DNA of 64,000 nucleotides from Bagarius yarrelli (taxonomy: Eukaryota; Chordata; Actinopteri; Siluriformes; Sisoridae). Location of the stretch: positions 211,501 through 275,500 of the forward strand of contig VCAZ01000247.1 in NCBI GenBank assembly GCA_005784505.1, in the 5' to 3' direction. Under the pieces are notes generated by a model, which did no database searches, was not told where the DNA came from, and saw nothing but the letters and a program-made list of their open reading frames with translations. Each line of letters opens with the position of its first letter. Positions within the stretch are counted from its first letter, which is position 1. Shown here in pieces: positions 31,654 through 45,680 of this stretch. Made by a program: the position numbers and the translations under genes.

Positions 31654-31662
31654 TATATATAT

Positions 31663-31744
<82 letters not shown>

Positions 31745-33707
31745 TTTAATATATTTTTTGACCGGAAATGACACAGGCTTCTCCCAAAATATAATAAGAC
31801 GAGTCATCACTGTGGGAAAAAAATATTTCTCCACTTTTATTTACATTTGAACAAAAAGTGGCGTGTCCAAAATATTTCATACCCTTCTCAATAATCAATA
31901 GAAAAGATTTATTGGCTATTACAGCAATCAAAGGCTTCCTATAATTGCTGACCAGCTTTTTGCATGTCTCCACTGGTATTTTTGCCAATTCAACTTTAGC
32001 CATGAGCTCCAACTCTTTCAGGTTAAAGGGTCTCCTTGCCATCGCCCTGATCTTTATCTCCCTCCACAGATTCTCAATTGGATTTAAGTCAGGACTCTGG
32101 CTGGGCCACTGCAAAACTTTTTGTCTGCTATTTCTTCACCACTTTTGCTGTGTGTTTTGGGTCGTTGTCATGCTAAAATGTCCACTGGTGCCCAAGGCCA
32201 AGTTTCTCTGCAGACTGCCTGATGTTGTTGTTGAGAATTTTGATGTATTGCTCCTTTTCATGGTGCCATTTACTGTGATTAGGTTTCCTGGTCCACCGGC
32301 TGAAACACATCACCAAAACATTAGGTTCCCACCACCATGTTTGACAGTGGGGATGGTGTTCTTAGGGTTGAAGGCTTCTCCTTTTTTACACCAAATGAAG
32401 GCTACATCATTGTAGCCAAACATTTCAATTTTTGTTTCATCTGACCATAAAACAGAAGACCAGAAGTCGTCTTTTTTGTCCAGATAAGCATTTGCAAAGG
32501 CCAAGCAGGCTTTTGTGTGCCTTATCTGGAGAAGTGGTGTCCTCCTTGGTCTGCGTCTGTGGAACCCAGTGGTGTGCAGTGTCCATTGGACTGTCTACCT
32601 TGAGATGTTGCCACCAGCAGAGCCCAGATACATCAGGATGGCCTTGGTGGTGATTCTTTTTTACCTCTCTCACTATCCTCCTGGCCAGCACAGGTGTCAC
32701 TTTTGGCTTCCGACCACGTCCTCTGAGATTTTTCAAAGTGCGGAAGATCTTGTATTTTTTAATAATACTTTGCACTGTAGCCACTGGAACTTCAAAACAC
32801 TTAGATATTGTCTTATAGCCCTTTCCTGACTTGTGAGCAGCCACAATGCTCAGCCGCAGGTCCTCAGTGAGCTTCTTTGTCTTAGCCATGACTGTCCACA
32901 AACCAACAGCAGAGAGCTTCTGTTTTTCACCTGTTATGTTGATTAAAACAGCTGTTCCCAATGAATCAGGGAAATTAGGATGCTTTAGAACAGCTTGGAC
33001 TATTTGGAATGGTATAGAACTTTGGATTTTCCCATAGACTGTGACAGTTTGCAAAGGGTATGAATAATTTTGGACATGCCACTTTTTGTTCCACAATGAT
33101 GCCTCTTGTACATCGTGTTATTATCTTTTGGGAGAAGCCTGTGTTATTTCCGGTCAAAAAAAAAACTTGCTGGTTAAAAGTAACTTTAACTGTGTGTGTT
33201 TGTGCGTGTGTGTGTGTAGACGAACCTTGCCGCACAGAACGATGAGGCGATAATAAAAGACTTGCACACTGGACGGCTGTAACGAACTGAGACAGAATTC
33301 AAATAAAATTTAAAATACATTCTTTGTTAGTTTCAGTTATTTAAAATAAAAAAATGAATGAAATTGCAGAGAGAATTAAAAAAAAATGAGAAAAAAGATA
33401 AAACAAAACAGATGCTGTTTAGACACTGGTGAACTCTATTATGACATTTTAAATTATCTATTATTTTTATTAACATCTATTATGTTTTAAAGGAAAAAAC
33501 TTTTAACTTTTTAAAAGCGAATTCTGTCTCTGTCTCTCTCCCGCTCTCTTTCTGTCTCTGTCTCTCTCCCTCTCTCTCTCTTTGTCTCTCTCCCTTTTCT
33601 CTTTCTCTCTCTCATTTTTTTTAGTCACTGCTTTTTATGATATATGACTTGTGTGAATAAAGTTGTGTAAAAAGTCAAAAAGTCTCTCTGTCTTTGTCCC
33701 TCTCTCC

Positions 33708-33739
<32 letters not shown>

Positions 33740-33788
33740 GTCTGTCTCTGTCTCTCTTTCTGCCCCCCCACCTTTCCCTCTCATTCTT

Positions 33789-33839
<51 letters not shown>

Positions 33840-36800
33840 GTTGAAATTCAAATTCAAAGATTTTATTGGCATACCTATATATAGTTACAGTTTTGCCAAA
33901 GCACGAAAGAACAAAATAACAAACATATTAGAGACAAAAAAAACAAAGAGAAAAAGACAGTCGTGAAATAAATAGAAGTATATGAGACAAACAGAGCTGT
34001 GTGTGTGTATATGTTTATAGCAGTGTGCACACACTCTTTGATCTACAGGGAGCCATGATGTCTTATAGTGTCCCGTCTCTATAGTCAGTTTGTGAGCGCT
34101 GAGTCAGGGTGTGTGTGTGTGTTTGGGACCAGTCACTGTTTTCAGGTAATCCGCTACAGTGTACTGTCAATTTAGGGCCCGATAGCACTGCAATTTACTC
34201 TGTGCTTGTGTGTGTTCCAGTGTGTGGATGTACTTGTGTTTTTGTAGTGTTATAATTTGTTGAGGTCTGATTGTCTTGGTGTCCTGTCTGCTCCTGCGGG
34301 GGAGGTGTGTCAGTGTGTGTGAGTGAACTGAGATTCAGTATCAGTTGGGTAAGGAGACTCGTCTCTCTGTTCATCTCTTGGCTCTGCAGGGTTTTGTACT
34401 GGTAGCTCTGAGGGTCACTGTGTTTTAAGGTTTTGTACTGGTAGCTCTGAGGGTCACTGTGTTTTAAGGTTTTGTACTGGTAGCTCTGAGGGTCACTGTG
34501 CTTTCAGGTTTTATACTGGTAGCTATGGGGGTCACAGTGTTTTAGGGTTTTTTACTGGTAGCTCTGAGGGTCACTGTGTTTTCAGGTTTTATACTGGTAG
34601 CTCTGGGGGTCACAGTGTTTTAGGGTTTTATACTGGTAGCTCTGAGGGTCACTGTGTTTTGGGGTTTTATACTGGTAGCTCTGGGGGGGTCACTGTGTTT
34701 TAGGGTTTTGTACTGGAGCTCTGGGGGTCAATGTGTTTTTAGGGCTTTTTTAACTGGTAGCTCTGGGGGTCAATGTGTTTTGGGGTTTTTTACTGGTAGT
34801 TCTGAGGGGTCACTGTGTTTTAGGGCTTTTTTACTGGTAGTTCTGAGGGTCACTGTGTTTTACGGTTTTGTACTGGTAGCTCTGGGGGTCACTGTGTTTT
34901 AGGATTTTGTACTGGAGTTCTGGGGGTCACTGTTTTGGGGCTTTTTACTGGTAGCTCTGAGGGTCACCGTGTTTTTTGTATTTTATACTGGTAGCTCTGG
35001 GGCGGTCACCGTGTTTTAGGGTTTTGTACTGGAGTTCGGGGGTCACTGTGTTTTAGGGTTTTATACTTGTAGCTCTGAGGGTCACTTTGTTTTGGGGTTT
35101 TATACTGGTAGCTCTGAGGGTCACCTTTGTTTTGGGGTTGTATACTGGAGTTTGGGGGTTTTTATGGGGGTCACTGTGTTTTTTAGGGTTTTATACTGAA
35201 GCTCTGGGGGTCACTGTGTTTTGGGGGTTTTGTACTGGTAGCTCTGGGCGTCACCGTGTTTTAGGGTTTTATACTGAAGCTGTGGGGGTCACTGTGTTTT
35301 AGGGTTTTGTACTGGTAGCTCTGGGGGTCACTGTGTTTTGGGGTTTTGTACTGGTAGCTCTGGGGGTTACTGTGTTTTGGGGTTTTGTACTGGTAGCTCT
35401 GGGGGTCACTGTGTTTTGGGGTTTTGTACTGGAGTTCGGGGGTCACTGTGTTTTAGGGTTTTGTACTGGTAGCTCTGGGGGTCACTGTGTTTTAGGGTTT
35501 TATACTGGTAGCTCTGAGGGTCACTTTGTTTTGGGGTTATATACTCATAGCTCTGGGAGGTCACCGTTTTAGGGTTTTGTACTGGAGTTCTGGGGGTCAC
35601 TGTGTTTTAGGGTTTGTACTGGGTAGTTCTGGGGGTCACTGTGTTTTAGGGTTTTGTACTGGTAGCTCTGGGGGTCAATGTGTTTTAGGGTTTTGCACTG
35701 GTAGGTTTTGGGTTTGTACTGGAGTTCTGGGGGTCACTGTGTTTTAGGGTTTTGTACTGCAGTTCTGGGGGTCACTGTTTCGGGGCTTTTTACTGGTAGC
35801 TCTGAGGGTCACCGTGTTCTTTGGATTTTATACTGGCAGCTCCTGGGTGGTCACCGTGTTTTAGGGTTTTGTACTGGAGTTCGGGGGACACTGTGTTTTA
35901 GGGTTTTGTACTGTTAGCTCTGGGGGTCACTGTGTTTTAGGGTTTTGTACTGGTAGCTTTGGGGGTCACTTTGTTTTGGGGTTTTATACTGGTAACTCTG
36001 AGGGTCACTTTGTTTTGGGGTTTTATACTGGTAGCTCTGGGAGGGTCACTGTGTTGTAGGGTTTTGTACTGGAGTTCTGGGTCACTGTGTTTTAGGGGTT
36101 TGTACTGGTAGCTTTCTCCATGAGTAGATGAAGGACACTCTGTGGAACCCAGTGCAGACCATCTCAGAAAAATTCCATGAGCAGAGCCTGGATGTTTGCT
36201 AGTAGGTTTGGCCGTGGGTCCACACGAGAGCTTATGCCCTTGGGGACGATGCTGCCAGGGTTGTTGATCACCAGCGTTCGCCACCTCGGCTGGTTCATCT
36301 CGCCAGCAGAACTGCAGCCTTTCCCCTCCAGTTTATCCAGAGACTCCTAACTGGGCCCAGGCTCCTGAAAAGCAGCCAGTGGCCTTTTGCACATGGTGGC
36401 AGGACTGGGACTGGACAGAACTTTGTTTTTAAACAAACACAAAAACACTGGAATGTTACTGAATTACCATTTTTTTATCGTAGACTTTTTAAAAGCTGAA
36501 TTCTTTTTGAAAAACGGATTAAGGCCTGAAACACTACACTGGCTGCTGGAGGAACCTCTGGTCTACATGGCGGCCCGGACTTGTAGTAGGGCGCTGGACT
36601 CCTTAACGCAGAGCCACGGTGTTAGTGTTTCAGTTCAAAGTGTTTTTAAGTTGCGGAAAGCCGGGGCATTTTTTTTTTTTTTTTTTTTTTTTTTGTGCGC
36701 GAATGCCGGCAAAAGCTCGCAGTGTTGATGGCGAGAGCAGCAGCTCTTCAGCTCGCAGATGTAGCAGGCGAAAGAGGTGGCTGAAGTGAACGGTGTTGCT

Positions 36801-39800
36801 GAGGTGAGCGCGGATGGGGTAGAAACTCAAGGATTTAATAGATGTTCTCTTTTACAAGACAACAAAGAAAACTAATGTAGTTCAAGAGAATTTGGTGTTG
36901 TACAGGAGCCTTGTGTCAGCTAATTGATGATCAATTGCAATTTGCACATTTGCTGTCTTAACGTTATTTCAAATATTTTTTTAATGGAAGCTATTTATTT
37001 TTATTAATTAACTGTAATAAAACTCTGCGCATGAATGAGAGGAGACACATATCATTTCTTTTAGGAGAATGCTGTGCATGGTGTTGAACAATGGTGCAGA
37101 GGAGCTAGAACTAGCAATAAATTTCTGTGTGGATTCTGTGGATTACCACTGTTTTTTTGTCACAACTGATTCTGGTATGAAGTGTTTTCAACTGTAGTGA
37201 AACAGGGCTTTTAGTTTGTATATGCCATGACAGGGTTTAAAATGAACGAGGCTCGGAGGCAACAGGCCGGCTGAGCAGACTGAGCCAAACGTCCAAGCGG
37301 TTAAGTCTGCTTCAGCTAGCCCTCCTGTGGATAACCTGTAGCTGCCACTTCCACTGAGCTGGATCCTGTCGCGACTGTTCCCCCTGAGGTCTAAACTGGG
37401 CTCAGCGGAGGCGACCCTGGTGCTATTGTGGCAAAAAACTGAAGGGGACAGAACAGGACCAATCGTTGCTGAGAACATTACTCGTCATTGCAAAATGACA
37501 TCTGAGTCCCTGACAAAACAGGAGGAGGAACCGAAAAGCAGTGTTGACGTTGATATCGGAGAGAATGTTAATTTAGATGCTAAGATCGAAGCTGAATCTG
37601 TTTTTTTAAAGTTCCCACAAAGCGAAAGAAGAAGTTAAAAAGCAAAACCAATAAACAAGCAAAAAAACAAGACTTAGATGTGGAGGAGAGTAATGGAGGC
37701 TTCACAGACTCAAGCTGGTCACAGTGTTCACAACCAGGTGAAAAGGAGATTGTTCACTAGAGGCAGAAATCTTGATGTTTTCAAAAAACACTAAAGGCAA
37801 AAGGTTAGTGATTATTGAAGAACACTTCTTTGACACTAAACAGCTGGTTCAGGATATCAGAAAGTTAATGTGTTGTGCTGTGTTTGACAAAAGTGAAATG
37901 TATCATTTGAGGGCTATAGTGACCAAGCTAAAAAAGAATAATAAATAATGAATGTTTTTTTAGACCAAAATGTGAGTGGCGTTTTATTTTTAACTTATGA
38001 GTGATATTACTGCAGTAACACTCAACATTAGTGGTGCCAGGGACCACAGAAAAAGAGCAACTCTGAAACTGATCCTGGAAACTCCTTGGACTTTCGGCTG
38101 TTCTTTTAAGCCACAATACCTCTTTAAGGTGTGGTGTTGCTGCTCCCACCCTGAATTCTAAAGAGAATGGTGTTCCATAACATTTTGAATACTTTTATTT
38201 GCTTCTGCAGTCAAAATGAAATTTTAATTATTGGAGGCGATTTTAACTGCACTGCTGACATTGAAAAAAACAATGTAAAGCCATGTATTGTGTACTGGCA
38301 TTTTAACGCATTACTTTTAGAAGATGTTAATTTTAGAGAGCGTTTTGCATTCTTTTGTAACACTTTAGAAGCCATCATTCACTTCAGTACAAGAGTAGTA
38401 GGACATGGCAAAAGTGCACATTCAATTATTTTGTCAGCAGTACGCTCACAATGTGACCACAAACATCACCAAATCACTTAGAGTTCTAGAGATTGTGATA
38501 GTGGAACTTCAGGGTTTGGTGGAGGCCACAGGAAATCGAAACCATATCGAGGCTCTCAAAAAGAAAAAAAATGCGTAGAATGATCTGTTAGACACAACAG
38601 TGCAGGCGGTGCTGGTCCGCTCACGCTTTAACAGCGTAACAGAGATGGACACTCCTTCCAGGTTCTTCTTTAGTCTTGAGAAAAAAATAGACAGGAAAGG
38701 TTTAGACATGCTGTGCGAACAGAGGGTCATGACATTTTGGATGTCTCTAGGCTATTGGGTTTAAAGACTGGTCTTATTTTTTAGACCAGGAAAAGGCTTT
38801 CGACTGAATTAAACACAGGTATTTGTGGAGGGCGCTAGAGAGTTTTGGGTTCAAATCCAGGTTCAAGGCCATGATCCAGGTTTATAGTGACATTAAGAGC
38901 GTACTAAAAGTTAACGGTGGTTTATGTGTGCCTTTTAAAATGTATAGGAGTATTAGGCAGGGCTGCTTTCTGTCAGGTGTGTTATATGCCCTAGCCATCA
39001 AGCCGCTATTATGTAATATAAAGTAAAAAAAAACCAACCATTTTTCAATAAGAACATGTAGTATCCCATACTGTGTGTCGGCTTTTGCAGGTGATGTTGT
39101 TGTCATGGTAAATGGACAGAGGGACATTTTTACACTTTTAACAGTGTCATATGCTAAAGTAAATTGGAGAAAAGTGAAGCCATTTTAATTTGGGAATTGG
39201 AAATGTGGGTAATCATGTCTTCCAGATAGTTTAACATGAAGGACTGGTGGTTTTAAATATCTCGGTGTGTACCTGGGAGACAGTACTTTTATTGAAATAA
39301 ACTGGGAGGGCATCGATGTTATGGCACAAGCTGGCCTCCATCGACCCTCCTGCAAATCTGCTTTCCGGGCTCCATGCTGTCATGTTGGACTTCTTGATTT
39401 CAATGTTACATTGGATACCGCAGAGTGTTCTGTATTCACCGAAAGTAGACAGAGGACAATGACTGATTTACCTACCCAGTAGAGCTGTTACCTTCCGTCT
39501 CCAGTTGGTACAGAGGAATCTCTAATGGAGAGCAACAGCAAAAGGATGGAGGATGGAGACTGGACAGGTCATTGTTTTTAATGGACACAGAAAAGCAGAT
39601 TACAGAGAAAGGGCGGCTCACTTTAATGGCTTTTTGAGGAGCCTCTGATCCATGGAGCCTGGCTGGAATGTAACAAGCGGCACTTCTACAGCACTGACAG
39701 AAGCACTGATCACCTCAAAGACTGTAAAACTGCAGCAGCTGGTGGAACTGTCAGTTCCAGACCTCACTCATCCAAACAACATCGCATCATGGATAGGAGT

Positions 39801-42800
39801 CCGGGTGGTCCGACAGACTTTCAGAGCTGTTCAGAAACTTAAAGACCAACCCAAAATTAAAACTCACACACAGGCTGTCAGAGGTCTCAGGCTTTGTTCT
39901 GAGTGACGGGGAGGAAACAGTTTTCCTAAATGCAGCCACTGGTAAGAAACTTTACCAAGCCTGTGTTAAAGTTTTAAACATGAAATGGTTTTTAACGGGA
40001 GGTTAGACACACCCTTAACGAAACTTTTACCCCACAGGTTTTTATCCTCAGTTTTAAGCACACAAGAAAAGAAAGGTTCAACTGTCAGCTGATCAATTTA
40101 ATCTTGGGCCAAGCAAAAATGTCCATTTACATTGTGACAAATGTAAAGTGACACAGAACACACACGCAGATCTAGTAACTACCTTTAAAAGACTTGTAAA
40201 AAACAAGATTATTGTTGATTTCAACTTTTATAAATGTATGAAGGACCCGATTAAGTTTCAGTTAGTTTGGTGTTACAGGAAAGCTGTGTGCTCCATATAA
40301 AAAATAAAAAAATGAACTGTTTTTTACACAAGTTACACAAGATGTAAAATGATTTTTTAGTGTTTATTCACTTATTTATTTATTTATTTTATTTATTATT
40401 TACTTAATCATATATTTATTGGCTATTTATTATGGAATTACGTTTTTCGAGTAACGACGATGGATTAAATGCTGTTAACAGTGAGCACATTCCTGGTTAA
40501 AATTAACGACCATCAAAAAGTCTCTCTTTCTCTCTCTCAGGTGAGTGAGTGAGTTAGCAACGAAGGAACGCTGATGTGAGAGTAAGTCTTCTATCTTTTT
40601 CTATCTTTTGTGGCCTATTTGACATTTTGATCTCGCTGATAGTCAACTGGACAACTAGAACAATGGACAACTGGAATCATTATTAATAATACACACACAT
40701 TTGTGCAATGCTGCTCGTTTAACTGGCAAAATGTATAATGATTTAAACGTACCACCTTTTATAAAAGACCAAATAATCAAAAAAAAAGTAAAGAGACACA
40801 AAAAAGTTGTGTCAAACATGAGAAAGATTTCACTGGGCTGAAAAGAACCGAAAATAAAACAAATATACATGATCCTATGTAACGACAATGAAAAGCTGAA
40901 TATAGCCATTAAGTTCAGGATGAAAAACTATGATTGTTATGTATCAAAGGAAACATGAAGAGTTTTGGCTGTTGAGAGGAGGGACATGCGATTTGTACCT
41001 GTTTGGAAAAAGTTGATGTACAAACACCTAAGACATGCAGTTTTTTTCAATTGCTTGAGCACAATGAAAACAGGGCCCGGTTTTCCACACAATTAGCACA
41101 ACACTGCACCAAAGTAGCACAACATCTCAGATAATTTGCAAAATGGAACACTTTTGTCAAAACTATACAATGTCCTATAAAAACCTAACTTGTTGTCATA
41201 ACAAACACAGCCATCGTATGATCTGATTCTGTTCGAACCAGTTAAACACTCCTGTGCTCAACCTAAAACACTTAAAGCATTTACACAGGGAAAGTGTGAA
41301 AATACATTCACCAACACCACATGAGTGCAGACTAATAAAAATAATTTCTTTTTATGCACTCTAGTCAGTCAATACTGAACTTTTCAACAAAACATTTTGA
41401 ACCCTACATTTACAGTAACACTAACAAATTACATATCGATATATATCTATATGGACATAGGGCCGGAGAACATAAACATTCCAAACCAATGCTAAGAAGA
41501 ACTCTGCGACTAGGAAGGGGGAGTATGGTGGAAGGTATTGAACTGTAAATTGTGAGTGTTGATGAAACCAATTCTGGACCAGCGCAGAATGATTGAAAGC
41601 TGTATGTATGTATTTGCTGCTGTGATAATATTGTGTAATCTGTTTTGCTGCTGTGATAATATTGTGTAATCTGTCTAAAAATTTAAAAATGAGGTTGTAA
41701 GGACCCAAGTTGGCATGGCGGTGGAGGACCCCATTCTGTGTAATGGCAGCACAAAGTGTAATGTTTCCACCAGGTTGGCCTGGTAAATTCACAATAGCCC
41801 TGTGGCCAATAATGGTTTTCCCTCTTTCTTACTATTGTCTGGTTAAATCTAGCTTTATAAATGTATATACATTCATGCGGGGCTTCCTCCGCATACATTT
41901 GCAAAACTCTTTTGTCTCCTTTGAAATACAGCAAAATATCACATTGTGTAGATCAGTATACTGTGGGTCTGCTATACAGTAAAACTACATGTACAGTAAA
42001 AAGGTTATGTGTGCAGTACACAATACTACAGTCAGCGAACAAAATGTACCACCACATATTTATGCCTCAGGACTTTCACCCTGTCTGAATTTCTTTGAAA
42101 TGGCTTTATATGAAGTTGTTTCATCACAATATAATTTTTTAAGCATACATGCTATAGTTAACTTGGAGAGACTAGTTATTGAAAATTTGGTGATCACTGA
42201 CAATATCGACTTGAAAGTCTAATTGCATTATTGGCCAAAACGAGGTTTATGATCTCTCTCTTGCTGCTGTGTGAATATGGGGCCCCTCCCTCCTTGGTGT
42301 TGTTCAATCCTATGTTGGCCAACATAATACATGTAGCCTACTGTAAAATGATACATGAATACATATGAAAACTGTTGAATATAGCACATGCAGTAAGCTA
42401 TAGATTTTCTGTTGATAGAATATCACCTTGTGCTCTTGACAAAATGTCCGAACTATTGATGCCACCGTGTACCTGCTTAGGTTAGGATGTACTCTCAGTC
42501 CAGCCTTTGTCAGTGTTAGTGTGTGGTTTATTACATGGTCCACAATTGTAGCTCGAATTTCGTTACACAGATTTGGTTGTTCTTCTTCTTTGTGCATGTC
42601 CAAATCTCCAGGTCTTTCTCTTCCTCTCCCTCTCCCTCTTCCTCCACCTTGTTCTTGCCGGGTTCCCCCTCTCATCTGCATTCTCCCTCTTCCTCTGACA
42701 CTGTCCATTTTTGTTGAAGACAGGTGAACTTACCTGTTTGCTTTTTTGTAGTTCTTAGATTGATGTGTCTACAATTAAGCACCAGTGTGTGTGTATGTGT

Positions 42801-45487
42801 GAAAGCCTTTTGCTTTGAAATTGCAAGAAAATGACATCATAATAAATTTCTGTCAAATGCATACAAGCGTGTTTTAGTGTTTTGCAAATTACTGTGTGTA
42901 ATGTTTTGGGAAAAGTGTGAAGCTGACAATGTGCTTACAGTTGTGCAAATCTAGACCGGTGTTTTTCTCCTTGAGTGTAAGGTTTTTGCCAATTGTGGGA
43001 AAGTTTTTCATTTTAGTGTGTAAGCATTCGAAAAAAACTGTAAACAAGAAATAAAAAACACAGTCAGGTGTGCAGATAAAACTGAAAAACAAAAGTCAGA
43101 AAATCTGCCAATGAATCAAATGCTAATCCAGAAAATAATGGTGCAAATCAAAAATGTTGAATCTGATGAAGAAAAACCAGCTCATGTGTCAAACAAAATT
43201 GATTACGAAAAACAGAAAAATGAAGTTTCAGGGAACAAATTCCACACCACAGAAAAAGGTCTAGAGGAATGATGATAGATGAGGATGAAAATATTTTTAA
43301 AACAACTGCTATAAAAAGAAAAATGAAAAAAGAAGTAATGGAAAGAAAGCAAGGAAAGAAAGTCTAAATATCAGAAAAAGGTAATGAAAACTGTGAGAGT
43401 CAGACACAAGTGGGAATGTTGATGAATGTACTCTAGAAAGTGAAAGTGAATCGTCACAACCCATAATTTTAAGATCGAAAAACCAATCTGGCAGAAGAGA
43501 GTACACACCTGAAAAAATAAAATAAAAATTCCATCAGATAACTAAAGGAATAAAAGGTGTAAGAGTCGAGAACTACTTTTCCAATCGCAAATTATTCATT
43601 GAATCAACCAGAGAACTAATGAAAGAAAAAAATTCAAATAATTTCACAAAACAGGAAATATTGTGCAAAAATGAAAAATGAATGTACTTAATGATGAAAT
43701 TGAAACAGAGTAATTTGATTATTTTTAGTCTTGCTGTGAAAAACATTTGCCTTGTTTGGTTGTGTCTGATCCCCTTTTTTTATGAGAGCTGTAAGGTTGG
43801 GCACACTGAATGTAAAAGAATAAAAAAAAAAATCAATGCTTTTTAAAATAGCAAAATTTGATCTTTTTAAACATTTATGCACCTGTTTTTGGCCCTGAAA
43901 GAATTTGCTTCTTAAAAGAGATAAATGGGATTTATTTCTAATATTAAACCAGAGGAGTTTATGTTTATGGTAGGAGATTTTAATTGTACAGAAAATAATA
44001 AAGCAGACAGGAACCACACCCAGCATTAAAAAATGAATTATTAATACTCTCTACTGCGCAGGAACTCTATGACATCTGGAGAATTTTGCATAAAAATGCA
44101 AGACAATATACATGGGCTTAGGTGTGAGAGAGGTACGTTACAATGTCTAGACTCAGGTACGTTACAATGTCTAGACTCAGGAGTAATGTCTTAGCCAGGA
44201 GTCAGAAGTGTACTTTCTTAGCCAGGAGTGTACTTTCTTCCCAAAAAAAGGGAGGACAATGACACTTGGGCAGCAGGCGAGCAGCTTTTCTGCTCCTCTA
44301 TATACAAAGATATTTAACAGGACCAGCGGATCTGTACTGAAGAAAAGTGACTGATTACATGCTGATTCACGTAAGTGGACTAAACCTAAGCAAAGTACTG
44401 TTTTAAATGGACTCAAAAAAATTACAGACTAACATATTGCCACATTAGGGGGTTATTTAATATTTGGCAGCTGTTAAAAAAACAGCGACAAATCACAACA
44501 TCTTTGTATGGTTGCTGCAGGAGATTCTTGTTTATGGAGCAAGACTGGATGTGGCATGTGAAGCCACATCTGGAATATCCAAAATTCTATGCTCATCAAG
44601 GACACTACATTTGAACAACTTAGCGGACATTGGGGGCCCCGAAACAAAGAAATTTTCCATCTGTGGCATCTCGCTTATGACTAAAGTCTGAACGACAGGT
44701 AGACAAAATCTGAGGCTTGTTAAACTATATGTTAACAGCAAAAGAACAAATATTGCAAGCAGAATTTTATAATGTAAAACTGGCTCTGGTGAACCCCTTC
44801 CAAAACTCTTGATAAAGCCTGACCTAAAAGGCAGAACTGGACCCTTTTTAGATACAGCGAATCTAGTGCATTTGAATTTTTAAGCTGTTCAATGCAAGAA
44901 GTTGTATCATTGTTGTGCACTGTGGTTAAATAAAAATAAACTAAGGGGACCGAAAGGATGGAGAGGAGAGAAAAACTGGAAATAGAAAATGATATTGAGA
45001 ATTTTATACAAACCAACATTAGATAAAAAGACAGGTGATCTTCAGTGGAAGATTCTGCATGGCACAGTTGCTGTTAATGCTTTTGTTAATATTATAAACC
45101 AAAATATGTCAGATGAATGTCCCTTCTGTTTTTTAGAGTGCTTAAGACTAAATAATTTATTTGGTCTATTTAAACTGACTTTTTTAAAGTTCAGACTTAT
45201 TTTTGGTCTGCGGTATAGAGCAGAAAAAATAAATGCCTGCTCTTGAAAATAAAAAAAACAAAAACAAAACAAGGGTATAATTTAAACCATAACGTTTAAG
45301 TTGTATCATTTGAATTGAAAATTTTTTAAACTAAGTTGCCCTAAAAATCAAATCTCTCTCCCTCTGTCTCTGTCTGTTTCTCTTTCTCTCTCTCCCCCTC
45401 TCCCTGTCTGTCTCTTTCTGTCTCTCTGTGTCTCTTTCTGTCTTCCCCTCTTTTTCTCTCCCCCCTTTCTGTTTCTCTCTCTCTCTC

Positions 45488-45532
<45 letters not shown>

Positions 45533-45641
45533 CTCTCTGACTGTAGCAGATGTCTAAGCTCTAAATTAGCTTCTAGTGAAGCTGTAAATGATCACAGTAG
45601 AGAAACAACACCTGTTGCTATGATAAACCTTTCCTGATGAG

Positions 45642-45680
<39 letters not shown>

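Noticed and set aside
34654..35917. Several 60-80 residue plus-strand ORFs with VLVALGVTVFWGF repeats
   Set aside because: They are the frame of a 39-bp tandem repeat derived from LINE sequence; there is no start context, splice signal or conserved domain.
34390..36115. Regular repeat that superficially looks like a CRISPR array
   Set aside because: Units are contiguous with no unique spacers, the genome is vertebrate, and there are no cas genes.
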